A DNA stretch of 64,000 nt from Cupriavidus basilensis OR16 (lineage in GTDB: Bacteria > Pseudomonadota > Gammaproteobacteria > Burkholderiales > Burkholderiaceae), in NCBI RefSeq assembly GCF_000243095.1, contig NZ_AHJE01000114.1:36686-100685 (forward strand), given 5' to 3'. The notes beneath the pieces were generated by a model. It ran no database searches and was not told the origin of the DNA. It saw only the letters and a program-made list of their open reading frames with translations. Positions 8,749 to 16,983 of the stretch are shown here, piece after piece. A program made the position numbers and the translations under genes. Position 1 is the stretch's first letter. Every line of letters begins with the position of its first letter.

Positions 8749-9238
8749 TCCGCGCTCGACGGTGCCTGGCAAGGCATCGACAAACGCCGCCGAGGCGGCA
8801 GCGCCAGGTTGCCGCCGACGGACGCGCAATGCGTTCGATCTGAAGCCGGGGCCCCGGGGCAGCACGGCGCTGGCCGCATCTGTCCCATCTCTCCCTCCTA
8901 TCCTTCGACCTCCGGCCATTGTTTGCCTTCGTCCACATGTTGGTTTACAAAAACAAACCGACTGTATTGTTTGCAAATTGATTCCGGTACTCTATACTGC
9001 GTCGCAAGGCAGCTCTCGCTACGTCACAGTCCTGCTCATCCATGGGTAACGCTAAACATTGGCGCCTTTTTGGCGCCGTGGAGGCGTGCGCCTGTTCGCT
9101 GGGGAGCTGCTCACAGTCCAAGGAAACCAGAGTCGACCATGGCTTGGCTTCCCAAGCGTGGCGCATCCACTAAACGGCCCCCGACCTCCGTTCCATCACC
9201 AAGGTGGTCCGCCGGGCAAATCAACGAAGGGATTTCAA
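8749..9238. other. intergenic region and long leader
   Basis: No credible gene. The left half is GC-rich without features. A promoter sits at 8971-8998, so the DUF3313 gene would have a leader of about 230 bases. The leader contains a GGCGCC-TTTTT-GGCGCC hairpin at about 9060-9077. Confidence 0.5.
8944..8998 (+). promoter_or_regulatory. sigma-70 promoter overlapped by an AT-rich imperfect inverted repeat
   Basis: TTGCAA at 8971-8976 and TATACT at 8993-8998 are separated by 16 bases, close to consensus. The -35 hexamer is embedded in an AT-rich imperfect inverted repeat (TTTACAAAAACAA, 44-56, against TTGTTTGCAAA, 67-77), a layout expected for a repressor of the TetR type. The pairing of arms needs a one-base bulge. 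Whether the upstream TetR protein binds here is inference. Confidence 0.6.
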
Positions 9239-9904
9239 ATGCTGGCCTCCAATAAGCCGAACCGACTTCTGGTGATCGCACTGCTTGCCGTCGCCATGAC
9301 AGGCTGCGCGAGCACAAAGCCCGTGGCCTATTCCGGAATCGCATCGTCAACCGTGCTGACAACCAACGCCAAGGAGGAAGCCGAGCGTATCCCGTATAGC
9401 TATGCGACGACGGTGGACTGGCGGCAATACACTTCCATCATCGTTGACCCGGTTGAGATCTACAAAGGCCCCGACCAGCAGTTCGAAGATATGTCCGCCG
9501 CCGACAAGTCCGCGCTTGCGAGCTACATGCAGTCGCAGTTTTCCGAAAAACTCAAAACCCGATTTGCTGTAGTGAGCAGCCCGGCCCGGGACACGTTGCG
9601 GTTGAAGCTGACATTGACAGGTGCGAATACCACCACACCTGTTCTCGGGCCCTTGTTGCGTTTCGACATCGCCGGCGGGCTCTATAACGGGGTGCAGGCG
9701 ATTCGGGGGCGAGAGGGCGCGATGACGGGCTATGTCATCTACGCCGTCGAGATCTTCGATGCGCAGAGCAATCGGCTTCTCAAGGCGTACATCACCAAGC
9801 AGTACCCCAATGCCATGAACGTCGTTGCCAATGTTGGCGCATTGACTGCATCCAAGACGGGCATCGATAAAGGGGCGGATGCGCTCGTAGAGCAACTCCG
9901 GTAA
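9239..9904 (+). CDS. DUF3313-family lipoprotein
   Basis: 221 residues. The N-terminus is a lipoprotein signal with lipobox (LLAVAMTGC, Cys near residue 22), so the protein is anchored in a membrane facing the periplasm. The body matches the DUF3313 family (WRQYTSIIVDPVEIYKGPDQ and the GALTASKTGIDKGADALVEQL ending). Start 9239 has GAAGGGA upstream; the longer open frame above it is leader. Function is unknown for the family. It lies upstream of the Pqi operon, about 80 bases from its first small gene. Confidence 0.85.
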   Translation: MLASNKPNRLLVIALLAVAMTGCASTKPVAYSGIASSTVLTTNAKEEAERIPYSYATTVDWRQYTSIIVDPVEIYKGPDQQFEDMSAADKSALASYMQSQFSEKLKTRFAVVSSPARDTLRLKLTLTGANTTTPVLGPLLRFDIAGGLYNGVQAIRGREGAMTGYVIYAVEIFDAQSNRLLKAYITKQYPNAMNVVANVGALTASKTGIDKGADALVEQLR

Positions 9905-9985
9905 GCCCGCTTACTGCCTTCTCACGTCCCGCGTGCTGGCTGGCATCAAGCTGAGCGGCAAGCGGGATCCAGCCGGAGTCGAGTC

Positions 9986-10090
9986 ATGGATTTCAGAAGC
10001 TGTGCCACCATTGTCGCTGCATGGGTGGCGCTCTGCATTGGCTGCGGCTGGATAGCCGGCCAGGTGGCGCAGTGGCTTGCGGCGTCGTGA
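9986..10090 (+). CDS. 34-residue single-pass membrane peptide, translationally coupled to pqiA
   Basis: ATG 9986 opens a 35-codon frame whose stop TGA (10088-10090) overlaps the pqiA start (TGATG). The product is MDFRSCATIVAAWVALCIGC followed by GWIAGQVAQWLAAS: a short charged start and one hydrophobic helix of about 20 residues. GGAGTCGAGTC precedes the start. The stop/start overlap, the hydrophobic composition and the position at the head of the operon argue that it is a real gene, perhaps a small partner of the PqiA membrane protein (inference). Confidence 0.55.
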   Translation: MDFRSCATIVAAWVALCIGCGWIAGQVAQWLAAS

Positions 10091-10740
10091 TGCCATCCCC
10101 CGTGAAGCGAGACGCTTCGGCTGACCCAGTGAGTTTCCCGCCCTTGATCGCCTGCGAGTATTGCGACGCCGTCCATCAGCAAACCGATCTCGCTGAGGGC
10201 GAGCGAGCGCTGTGTCTGCGCTGCGGCGGCCTGTTGTATCGCGAGAGCCAGCGAGCCTATCACCGCCAGCTGCCGCTCGTGGTGACCGCGCTGATCCTGT
10301 TCATGCTCGCAAGCGCCTGTCCCATCGTCGAATTGGACCTCAAGGGCGTGCGTACCGCGACCTCGTTGTGGGGCGCGATACAGGCTCTCTCTAGCGGCGA
10401 GATGGTGCCGGTGGCCATCCTGGTGTTCGCGACCACCATCCTGTTTCCTCTTACCGAAATGCTGATGCTGCTCTACCTGCTGGTGCCCATGGCCCAGCAC
10501 CGCATGCCCCCGGGATTCGGCCGTCTTGTCCGCGGCATCCAGCGGGCCAGGCCGTGGGGCATGCTTGAGGTTTTCATGATCGGCGTGCTGGTCACGCTGG
10601 TGAAGCTCTCGACCATCGCGCAGGTGCAGCCAGGCGTCGCGCTGTGGTCGTTCGCCGCACTGATGATCGTGCTCGCCGTGATGCTCTCCTTCGACCCGCG
10701 CAACCTCTGGCGGCACCTGAGGGCGCAAACGCCGCGATGA
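10090..10740 (+). CDS. pqiA: paraquat-inducible protein A, first half-protein
   Basis: Inner-membrane protein of the Pqi lipid-transport system. 216 residues: an N-terminal zinc-ribbon-like pair of Cys motifs (CEYC and CLRC), then four predicted membrane helices with the PqiA blocks ACPIVELDLKGVRTATSLWG and the closing LSFDPRNLW. In E. coli the two PqiA domains are in one protein; here they are separate overlapping genes. Start 10090 overlaps the stop of the small membrane peptide; stop overlaps the next gene by four bases. Confidence 0.88.
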   Translation: MPSPVKRDASADPVSFPPLIACEYCDAVHQQTDLAEGERALCLRCGGLLYRESQRAYHRQLPLVVTALILFMLASACPIVELDLKGVRTATSLWGAIQALSSGEMVPVAILVFATTILFPLTEMLMLLYLLVPMAQHRMPPGFGRLVRGIQRARPWGMLEVFMIGVLVTLVKLSTIAQVQPGVALWSFAALMIVLAVMLSFDPRNLWRHLRAQTPR

Positions 10741-11372
10741 CAATCCCGAGCGCCACGACGGCTGCCTCACTGGGCCTTCTGTCCTGCCACGCTTGCGCCG
10801 CGCTCATCCCGCGCGCTCTGGAGGGCGAGCCCTGCCCGCGCTGCGGCGCCACCCTGCATCATCGCAAACCGCGGAGCCTGAGCCGTGCCTGGGCCTTCCT
10901 GCTGGCGGCCTACATGCTCTATGTCCCTGCCAACCTGCTGCCAGTGATGGTGACGCAATCCATCCTCGGCACGCAGCGCGACACCATCTTCTCCGGCGTT
11001 GTCTACCTGTGGACGTCGGGCGCCCATCTGCTCGCCATCGTGGTGCTGATCGCAAGCATCGTCGTGCCGCTCTTGAAGATGGCAATCCTTACCTTATTGC
11101 TGCTTACCGTGCAATTCCGCTCAAGCTGGCGCATCCGCCAGCAGACCCGCCTCTATGGCCTGGTTGAACTGATTGGCCGCTGGTCGATGCTCGACATTTT
11201 CGTGGTCACGCTGCTGGCCTCGCTGGTACGGGCCGGCTCGCTGGCGACCGTTGTTCCGGGCGGCGGGGCGATTGCTTTTGGCGCCGTGGTGGTGCTCACC
11301 ATGATGGCTTTACTGAGTTTTGACCCACGCCTGCTGTGGGATTCGCTGGATGCAAAGCATGTCCGAACTTGA
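10737..11372 (+). CDS. pqiA: paraquat-inducible protein A, second half-protein
   Basis: Second PqiA-domain protein (211 residues) with its own Cys pairs (CHAC, CPRC), the conserved PANLLPVM motif, four membrane helices and the closing LSFDPRLLWDSLD. ATG overlaps the previous stop (ATGA), indicating translational coupling, and the 3' end overlaps pqiB by about 14 bases. It probably forms the inner-membrane platform on which PqiB is assembled. Confidence 0.88.
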   Translation: MTIPSATTAASLGLLSCHACAALIPRALEGEPCPRCGATLHHRKPRSLSRAWAFLLAAYMLYVPANLLPVMVTQSILGTQRDTIFSGVVYLWTSGAHLLAIVVLIASIVVPLLKMAILTLLLLTVQFRSSWRIRQQTRLYGLVELIGRWSMLDIFVVTLLASLVRAGSLATVVPGGGAIAFGAVVVLTMMALLSFDPRLLWDSLDAKHVRT

Positions 11373-13020
11373 GGCATCCGTGCCCTTTGCGCAGTCTCCC
11401 GCATTGCCCCCGTCGCCACCGCTGCCGAGGCCAGAGCGCCGGCAGCGCGGGCGCTGGCTACCTTCGCTCGTTTGGCTGATCCCCGTTGTCGCCGCATTGA
11501 TCTCGCTGTCATTGCTGATCCACACATTGGCCGAGCGCGGCCCAACGATCACCGTGACCCTCCGCTCCGCGGACGGACTCATTCCCGGCAAGACCCCGGT
11601 GCGCTACAAGGCCGTGGATATCGGCCTCGTCAAGTCGCTGCGCCTGGCGCAGGACCATTCGCATGTCGTCGCCACGATCGAACTGACTAGCGACGCCGAG
11701 AGCTTCTCGACCGACGACACCCGCTTCTGGGTCGTGCGCCCGAGGATCGCCGTCTCCGGCATCTCGGGCCTGGAGACGCTGGTGTCCGGCACCTATATCG
11801 GCGTGGACGCCGGCAGGTCGGAGGTGCGCGGACGAGCCTTCACCGGACTGGAGGCGCCGCCTGTCGTCACCACCGATGCCTCCGGCAAGCAATTCGTGCT
11901 GCGCGCCGCCGAGCTTGGTTCACTCGATATCGGCTCTCCGGTCTACTACCGGCGCGTGCAGGTAGGGCAGGTGGTGGCGTATCAACTCAATCCCGACGGC
12001 CGGGACCTGTCCGTTCGGGTGTTCATCAACAAGCCCTACGACCAGATGGTCACCGCGGATACACGCTTCTGGCACGCCAGTGGCATCGATATCAAGCTCG
12101 ACTCGGGTGGGTTCAAGCTCAACACGCAGTCGCTCGCCACCATGTTGCTCGGCGGCGTGGCCTTCCAGGCGCCGGACGATTCCAAGGCGACCGCCGCGGC
12201 AGGAGAGAACACCCAGTTCATGCTCGCCAGCGACCAGGCCAACGCCTTGAAGGCATCCGACGAACTCGCGCCTACGCTGGCCGTGCTCTACTTCGACCAG
12301 TCCGTGCGCGGCCTGTCTCCCGGCGCTCCGGTGGATTTTCGCGGCATCGCGGTGGGCCAGGTACGATCCATCGGCATTGAATACCAGCGCGACAAGAAGA
12401 GCTTCCGCATGCCCGTCATCGTGGAGCTATATCCTTCGCGCATTGGCTTGGGCGCGCGCGACCTTGCGGATAAGCAGCACGCTAGAGGCATCGCCGATGT
12501 CCTGAACAAGCGCGGCCTTCGGGCGCAACTGCGTACCGGCAACCTGTTGACTGGCCAGGTCTTTGTGGCGTTTGATTTCTTCGCCAACGCGCCACCGGTA
12601 AAGCTCAGCCTGGACACCGCCGTGCCCGAGCTCCCCACCATGCCCGGGACGTTCGACGAGCTGCAGACCAAGTTTGGGGACATCGTTTCCAAGTTGGACA
12701 AAGTGCCGTTTGACCAGATCGGCCAGGATCTCCGGACCACGATGGCGTCATTGGAAAAGATGCTGGGCAATGCCGACAAGTTGGCGACCCAGCTCAACGG
12801 CGACGTGATCCCGCAAATCACCGTAGCGCTGCAGGACGCACGCAAGACCTTGCAGACCGCCAACGCCGCGCTCGACTCAAGCGGGCCAATGCAACAAGAC
12901 GCGCGCCGCATGATGCGGGAGTTGACGCGCACGGCTATCTCGCTGCGCACCTTGACCGACTATCTGGAAGGGCATCCGGAAGCCGTGGTGCGCGGCAAAA
13001 CGGATCAGGAGACACCATGA
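11359..13020 (+). CDS. pqiB: PqiB-type MCE-domain protein
   Basis: 553 residues with an N-terminal membrane anchor (LPSLVWLIPVVAALISLSLL) and repeated MCE/MlaD domains; one begins at TITVTLRSADGLIPGKTPV, the next at FVLRAAELGSLDIGSPVYYR, a third at LAVLYFDQSVRGLSPGAPVD. The C-terminus is a long helical region. In E. coli PqiB forms a syringe-like tube across the periplasm for lipid movement (established knowledge). Start 11359 overlaps pqiA; ATG 11350 is an alternative. The stop overlaps pqiC (ATGA). Confidence 0.92.
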   Translation: MSELEASVPFAQSPALPPSPPLPRPERRQRGRWLPSLVWLIPVVAALISLSLLIHTLAERGPTITVTLRSADGLIPGKTPVRYKAVDIGLVKSLRLAQDHSHVVATIELTSDAESFSTDDTRFWVVRPRIAVSGISGLETLVSGTYIGVDAGRSEVRGRAFTGLEAPPVVTTDASGKQFVLRAAELGSLDIGSPVYYRRVQVGQVVAYQLNPDGRDLSVRVFINKPYDQMVTADTRFWHASGIDIKLDSGGFKLNTQSLATMLLGGVAFQAPDDSKATAAAGENTQFMLASDQANALKASDELAPTLAVLYFDQSVRGLSPGAPVDFRGIAVGQVRSIGIEYQRDKKSFRMPVIVELYPSRIGLGARDLADKQHARGIADVLNKRGLRAQLRTGNLLTGQVFVAFDFFANAPPVKLSLDTAVPELPTMPGTFDELQTKFGDIVSKLDKVPFDQIGQDLRTTMASLEKMLGNADKLATQLNGDVIPQITVALQDARKTLQTANAALDSSGPMQQDARRMMRELTRTAISLRTLTDYLEGHPEAVVRGKTDQETP

Positions 13021-13600
13021 CCGGACGCGACAATCTGTCCCAACTGGCCGCGGTTCTGGCGATCGCGTTCGCCGCCGCCGTGCCGGCCGGCTGCGCTTCG
13101 CCCGAGGCGCGGTACTACACGTTGTCGCCGGCGGCGGAGGCGCGTCCGGCGGCCATGCCGGTGCCCAGCCAGGCCACGGAGCCAGTCTGGATCGAAGTGG
13201 CACCCGTTCGCGTGCCGGAACGCGTCAACCGGGTCAACCTGGTCCTGAGCAACGGCAGCGGCAGGTTCAAGTTGCTGGCACAGGATCGATGGTCGGCAAC
13301 GCTGCCGGATGAATTTCGCGATGCGCTGTCCCAGCGGCTGCAGGTGAGCCTGGGCGCAGTCGATACGTACCAGCAAGGCAGGTCCGGCGCGGAGCCGTTT
13401 TTTCGCGTCAGCACCGAAGTGGTACAGATCGATGCCGAGATCGACGAACGTGTCTGCCCGACGGCAAGGTAACGATGGGCCACACGCGTGCGGATTTGGC
13501 GGCGGCGGGCGGCGTGGATGGCGTTGTGGCCGCTTATCAGCAAGTGGTGATCAACACCGCTGCCGACATCGCGGCGGCGGTACGCTCGCAACGATCGTGA
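13017..13600 (+). pseudogene. pqiC: PqiC-like outer-membrane lipoprotein (DUF330), internal loss with frameshift
   Basis: Outer-membrane partner of PqiB. The first frame has a lipobox-like VPAGC near residue 24 and family segments YYTLSPAAEARP, PVRVPERVNRVNLVLSNGSG and EVVQIDAEID, then ends at 13472. The expected last part resumes in another frame as LPDGKVTMGHTRADLAAAGG, then a helix QQVVINTAADIAAAVRSQRS, ending at 13600. The family normally has extra beta-strand sequence between the two, so some residues plus the frame were lost near 13445. Confidence 0.75.
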
Positions 13601-13778
13601 ATCCAGGCCTTTGCCATCGCTTTCCCAAAGAGTCGGCAATCCGCCCAGGATTGCGCCTCGTCCGTTGCCAGCCAGAAGATTAGAATGCTCGAAACCGGCA
13701 CGCTCCACGCTGAACCGGCGCCACCCCGGCGCCGCAGCGCGCGCTGAATTCGCGGCTTTCCGTATCCAGGCTTTTATT

Positions 13779-14321
13779 GTGACCATTCGCAGCTTCCAGG
13801 GCAAGGCCCCCCAACTCGGCGACCGTGCGTTTGTCGACCCCACCGCCGTCGTGATCGGCGACGTAGAGATCGGCGCCGACAGCTCCATCTGGCCGCTGGT
13901 GACCATCCGCGGCGACATGCATCGGATCCGCATCGGCGCGCGTACCAGCGTGCAGGACGGCAGCGTGCTGCACATCACGCATGCCGGGCCGTTCAATCCC
14001 GAGGGCTTCGCGCTCACCATCGGCGACGACGTGACGATTGGCCACAAGGCGCTGCTGCATGGCTGCACGGTCGGCAGCCGCATCCTGATCGGCATGGGCA
14101 CCATCGTGATGGACGGCGCGGTGATCGAGGACGAAGTGATCCTCGGCGCCGGCAGCCTGGTGCCGCCCGGCAAGGTGCTCGAGAGCGGGCATCTCTATGT
14201 CGGCAGCCCGGCGCGGCAGGCCAGGCCGCTGACGGAGAACGAGCGTGGCTTCTTCCGCTACACGGCGGCCAACTACGTGAAGCTGAAGGACGAGCATGTG
14301 GCGGAGTTGACGGGCGGTTGA
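13779..14321 (+). CDS. gamma carbonic anhydrase-like hexapeptide-repeat protein
   Basis: 180 residues forming a left-handed beta-helix, seen as repeated [LIV]-G-x4 hexapeptides (VVIGDVEIGADSSIWPLVTI, then IGDDVTIGHKALLHGCTVGS). The metal-site histidines of the gamma-CA/YrdA family are present in LHITH, IGHKALLHG. Start is GTG 13779 (VTIRSFQGKAPQLGDRAFVD); the open frame upstream lacks family similarity. Members are often inactive or of unproven activity, so carbonic anhydrase function is not certain. Confidence 0.88.
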   Translation: MTIRSFQGKAPQLGDRAFVDPTAVVIGDVEIGADSSIWPLVTIRGDMHRIRIGARTSVQDGSVLHITHAGPFNPEGFALTIGDDVTIGHKALLHGCTVGSRILIGMGTIVMDGAVIEDEVILGAGSLVPPGKVLESGHLYVGSPARQARPLTENERGFFRYTAANYVKLKDEHVAELTGG

Positions 14322-14605
14322 CGGGTTGCTTGCCTGGTACCGCAACCCGCCGGCGCTTGCGCTCAGATCACCTTGCCCGGATTCATCAGGCTCTGCGGAT
14401 CCAGCGCTTGCTTGATCGCCCGCATCATCGCCAGCTCTACGCCGCTTTTGTAGCGGCGGTTCTCCTCGCGCTTGAGCTGGCCCAGCCCATGCTCGGCGGA
14501 GATCGAGCCGCGGTGGGCGTGCACGCTGTCATGCACGATCAGGTTGATGGCTTCCGAGTTGCCGAGGAAGGCATCGTGGTTTTCGCCCACGGGCGGCGAC
14601 ACGTT

Positions 14606-14651
14606 GTAGTGCAGGTTGCCGTCGCCGAGTAGTGCAGGTTGCCGTCGCCGA
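14606..14651. repeat. exact 23-bp tandem duplication
   Basis: Two adjacent identical copies (14606-14628 and 14629-14651, unit beginning GTAGTGCAGGTTGCCG). 23 is not a multiple of three, so it shifts the oxidase frame. Confidence 0.95.
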
Positions 14652-14980
14652 GATGGCCGAAGGTGACCATGCGCGCGCCGGGGAAGGCTTGCTGGATCAG
14701 GGCGTCGGTGGTGTCGATGAAGTCGGCGATGCGCGAGATCGGCACGGCGATGTCGTGCTTGATGTTCTTGCCGTCGTCGACCTGGGCGAGCGGGATATGC
14801 TCGCGCAGGTTCCAGAAGTCGCGTGATTGCTGCACGGATTCAGCGACTACCGCGTCTTGCACTACGCCGGCTTCGAAGGCCGTTTCCATCAGCGCTTCGA
14901 AGATGGCGCGCGCATGGTCTTCGCTTTCATTGTCAGACAGTTCCAGCAGCACGACCTGGCGGTGCGGGCGGTCGAACGGA

Positions 14981-15010
14981 TAGCGCAGCTGCGGATTAGC
15001 GCAGCTGCGG
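14981..15010. repeat. 14-bp direct repeat, period 16
   Basis: TAGCGCAGCTGCGG occurs at 14981-14994 and 14997-15010. Deleting one 16-bp unit restores HYPQLRYPFDRPHRQ in the oxidase on the minus strand. Confidence 0.95.
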
Positions 15011-15909
15011 GTAGTGCGTGGTGACCAGCGACAGGCACCGCTCCGACATCAGCTCGAAACCGGTCAGCATGGCGCCCGCACGCTGCTGGGCGATAGCCAG
15101 CAAGGCCAGCGCGGCGCGCGGGTTGGCCACGGCTGCAAGCGCGGTGACGCGGGCGCGTGGCAGCGGGTAGAGCTTCATCACGGCGGCGGTGATGATGCCG
15201 AGCGTGCCTTCCGCCCCGATGAACAGGTCGCGCAGGTCGTAGCCGGTGTTGTCCTTGCGCAGGCCGCGCAGGCCGTCCCAGATCTCGCCGGCAGGCGTTA
15301 CCACCTCCAGCCCCAGGCAAAGCTCGCGCGTGTTGCCGTAGCGCAGCACGGCTGTGCCGCCCGCGTTGGTGGAAAGGTTGCCGCCGATGGTGCAGCTGCC
15401 TTCCGCGGCCAGGCTCAGCGGGAACAGCCGGCCGTGCTCGCGCGCGGTGTCCTGCAACTGCTGCAGGATTACGCCGGCTTCCACGGTGATGGTATTGTTT
15501 AGCGGGTCGACCTGCCGCACGCGGTTCAGCCGTTGCAGCGAGATCACCACCGAAGCCTGGTCCGCCTGCGGCGTGGCGCCACCGCATAGCCCCGTATTGC
15601 CGCCTTGCGGCACCACGGCCAGCTTGTGCGCGTGGCAGGCGTGCACGGCGGCGGCGACTTCCTCCGCCGAACCCGGCCGCAGCACCGCCACAGCCTCGCC
15701 CGTGTAGCGCTTGCGCCAGTCGGTCAGGTAGGGGGCCTTATCGGCGTCGTCGGTCAGCACATGCTGCTCGCCGAGCGCGGCGCGGCACAGGGCAAGGAAG
15801 GAATCGAGGTGCGAGGCGTTCATGGCGGTGGGTCCGGGAGGGCGGCCGCTGTGAGGGCGGCCGCGCTGAGATGGATCGGTGCGGGCTCGCGGCGAGCTCG
15901 CCGGCGTTG

Positions 15910-16224
15910 TCACTTGCCCGGCTTGGCCGGTTGCAGGGCCTTGGCGCGGCGCTTGTACGGGCGCAGGTAGAGGATCGAAGACCACTGCATGGTGTAGCGG
16001 TTGCGGCTCAGCACGCCGCGCAGCGGCAGCAGCAGCGGCAGGAACTTGAGGATCAGCCACGAGCCGCCCGGGCGCAGCGGTGCCAGGAACCATTCCCAGG
16101 CAATGCACAGCACGATCAGCGCAACAAGGCTGCCGGCGCTCAGGCGCCACAGGGCTGCGCTGTGCAGTGCGCCGTCGGTGGCATTGGTGGCGGACGGTGC
16201 CGTGGGGGGCGGGGCGGCGCTCAT
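15910..16224 (-). CDS. DUF2069 membrane protein, internally shortened
   Basis: Small inner-membrane protein. Residues from ALWRLSAGSLVALIVLCIAW to LPLLLPLRGVLSRNRYTMQW match DUF2069, but after TMQWSSIL the sequence goes straight to YLRPYKRRAKAL, the basic tail. The two membrane helices expected between them (about 40 residues by family comparison) are absent without breaking the frame, junction near 15972. ATG overlaps the stop of wrbA (ATGA), so the two are co-translated. Function unknown. Confidence 0.75.
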   Translation of the reverse strand: MSAAPPPTAPSATNATDGALHSAALWRLSAGSLVALIVLCIAWEWFLAPLRPGGSWLILKFLPLLLPLRGVLSRNRYTMQWSSILYLRPYKRRAKALQPAKPGK

Positions 16225-16826
16225 GCGCGGCTCCCGCCGGCCAGGCGCAGCGTGGTCTCGGCCAGGCGCTTGCCCATGGCGCGCGCGAGCGCGGCTTCGT
16301 CTTCTGACACCGGCGCGCTGTTGTCCACGCGTGCGTGATGGCTCGGGCCGTAGGGCGTGCCGCCGCCCGTGGTGGTCATCAGCGCGCTTTCCGAGTAGGG
16401 CAGGCCCATGATCAGCATGCCGTGGTGCAGCAAGGGCAGCATCATCGACAGCAAGGTGGTTTCCTGGCCGCCGTGCAGGCTGCCGGTGGCGGTGAACACG
16501 CAAGCGGGCTTGCCGGTGAGGGCGCCGGACAGCCACTGGGCCACGGTGCCATCGAGGAAGTACTTCATCGGCGCGGCCATGTTGCCGAAGCGTGTGGGGC
16601 TGCCCAGCGCCAGGCCGGCGCATTCCTCGAGGTCGCGCAGCTCGGCGTAAGGCGGGCCGTCCCCCGGAATGTCCGGGGCGGTGGCTTCGCTCACGGTCGA
16701 GACCGGCGGCACCGTGCGCAGGCGCGCCTGGGCGCCGGGTACGCTGTCGATGCCGGTGGCGATGAGTTCGGCCAGCTTGCGGGTGCTGCCGTGGCGGCTG
16801 TAATAGAGGACGAGGAGTTCGGTCAT
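16221..16826 (-). CDS. wrbA: WrbA-type NAD(P)H:quinone oxidoreductase (flavodoxin fold)
   Basis: 201 residues. The FMN phosphate loop is YYSRHGSTRKLA at the N-terminus, followed by the family blocks LALGSPTRFGNMAAPMKYFL, FTATGSLHGGQETTL and YGPSHHARVDNSAP. WrbA proteins reduce quinones by two electrons, limiting oxidative stress. The stop overlaps the DUF2069 start. Usual length; intact. Confidence 0.93.
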   Translation of the reverse strand: MTELLVLYYSRHGSTRKLAELIATGIDSVPGAQARLRTVPPVSTVSEATAPDIPGDGPPYAELRDLEECAGLALGSPTRFGNMAAPMKYFLDGTVAQWLSGALTGKPACVFTATGSLHGGQETTLLSMMLPLLHHGMLIMGLPYSESALMTTTGGGTPYGPSHHARVDNSAPVSEDEAALARAMGKRLAETTLRLAGGSRA

Positions 16827-16983
16827 GGACAGGGCTGAGGCGCCTTAACGGTAAGCGAGGGGCGCCAGGGTGGAGCGGTCCCGGCAGGCAAAGCCGGGTT
16901 TGTGCCTTGCGCTGCGCGCGAGGGCAATGCGCGTATTATAGTTGCGGCCTCGCTACTGAATCCGGTAAGGAGTTTGCCCCCGC

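Larger units (their letters stand above)
14363..15823 (-). pseudogene. FAD-linked oxidase (GlcD/D-2-hydroxyacid dehydrogenase type) broken by two tandem duplications
   Basis: Oxidises a D-2-hydroxy acid with FAD. Beginning MNASHLDSFLALCRAALG, the PCMH FAD domain is clear (VVPQGGNTGLCGGATPQAD, TIGGNLSTNAGG, IGAEGTLGIITAAV), followed by the C-terminal FAD-oxidase domain (FGHLGDGNLHY, SAEHGLGQLK, MNPGKVI). Two direct duplications interrupt it: a 14-bp repeat with 16-bp period at 14981-15010 creates a stop after HYPQLR, and an exact 23-bp tandem copy at 14606-14651 shifts the frame after GNLHY. Removing one copy of each restores one continuous frame of about 470 residues. Confidence 0.88.
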
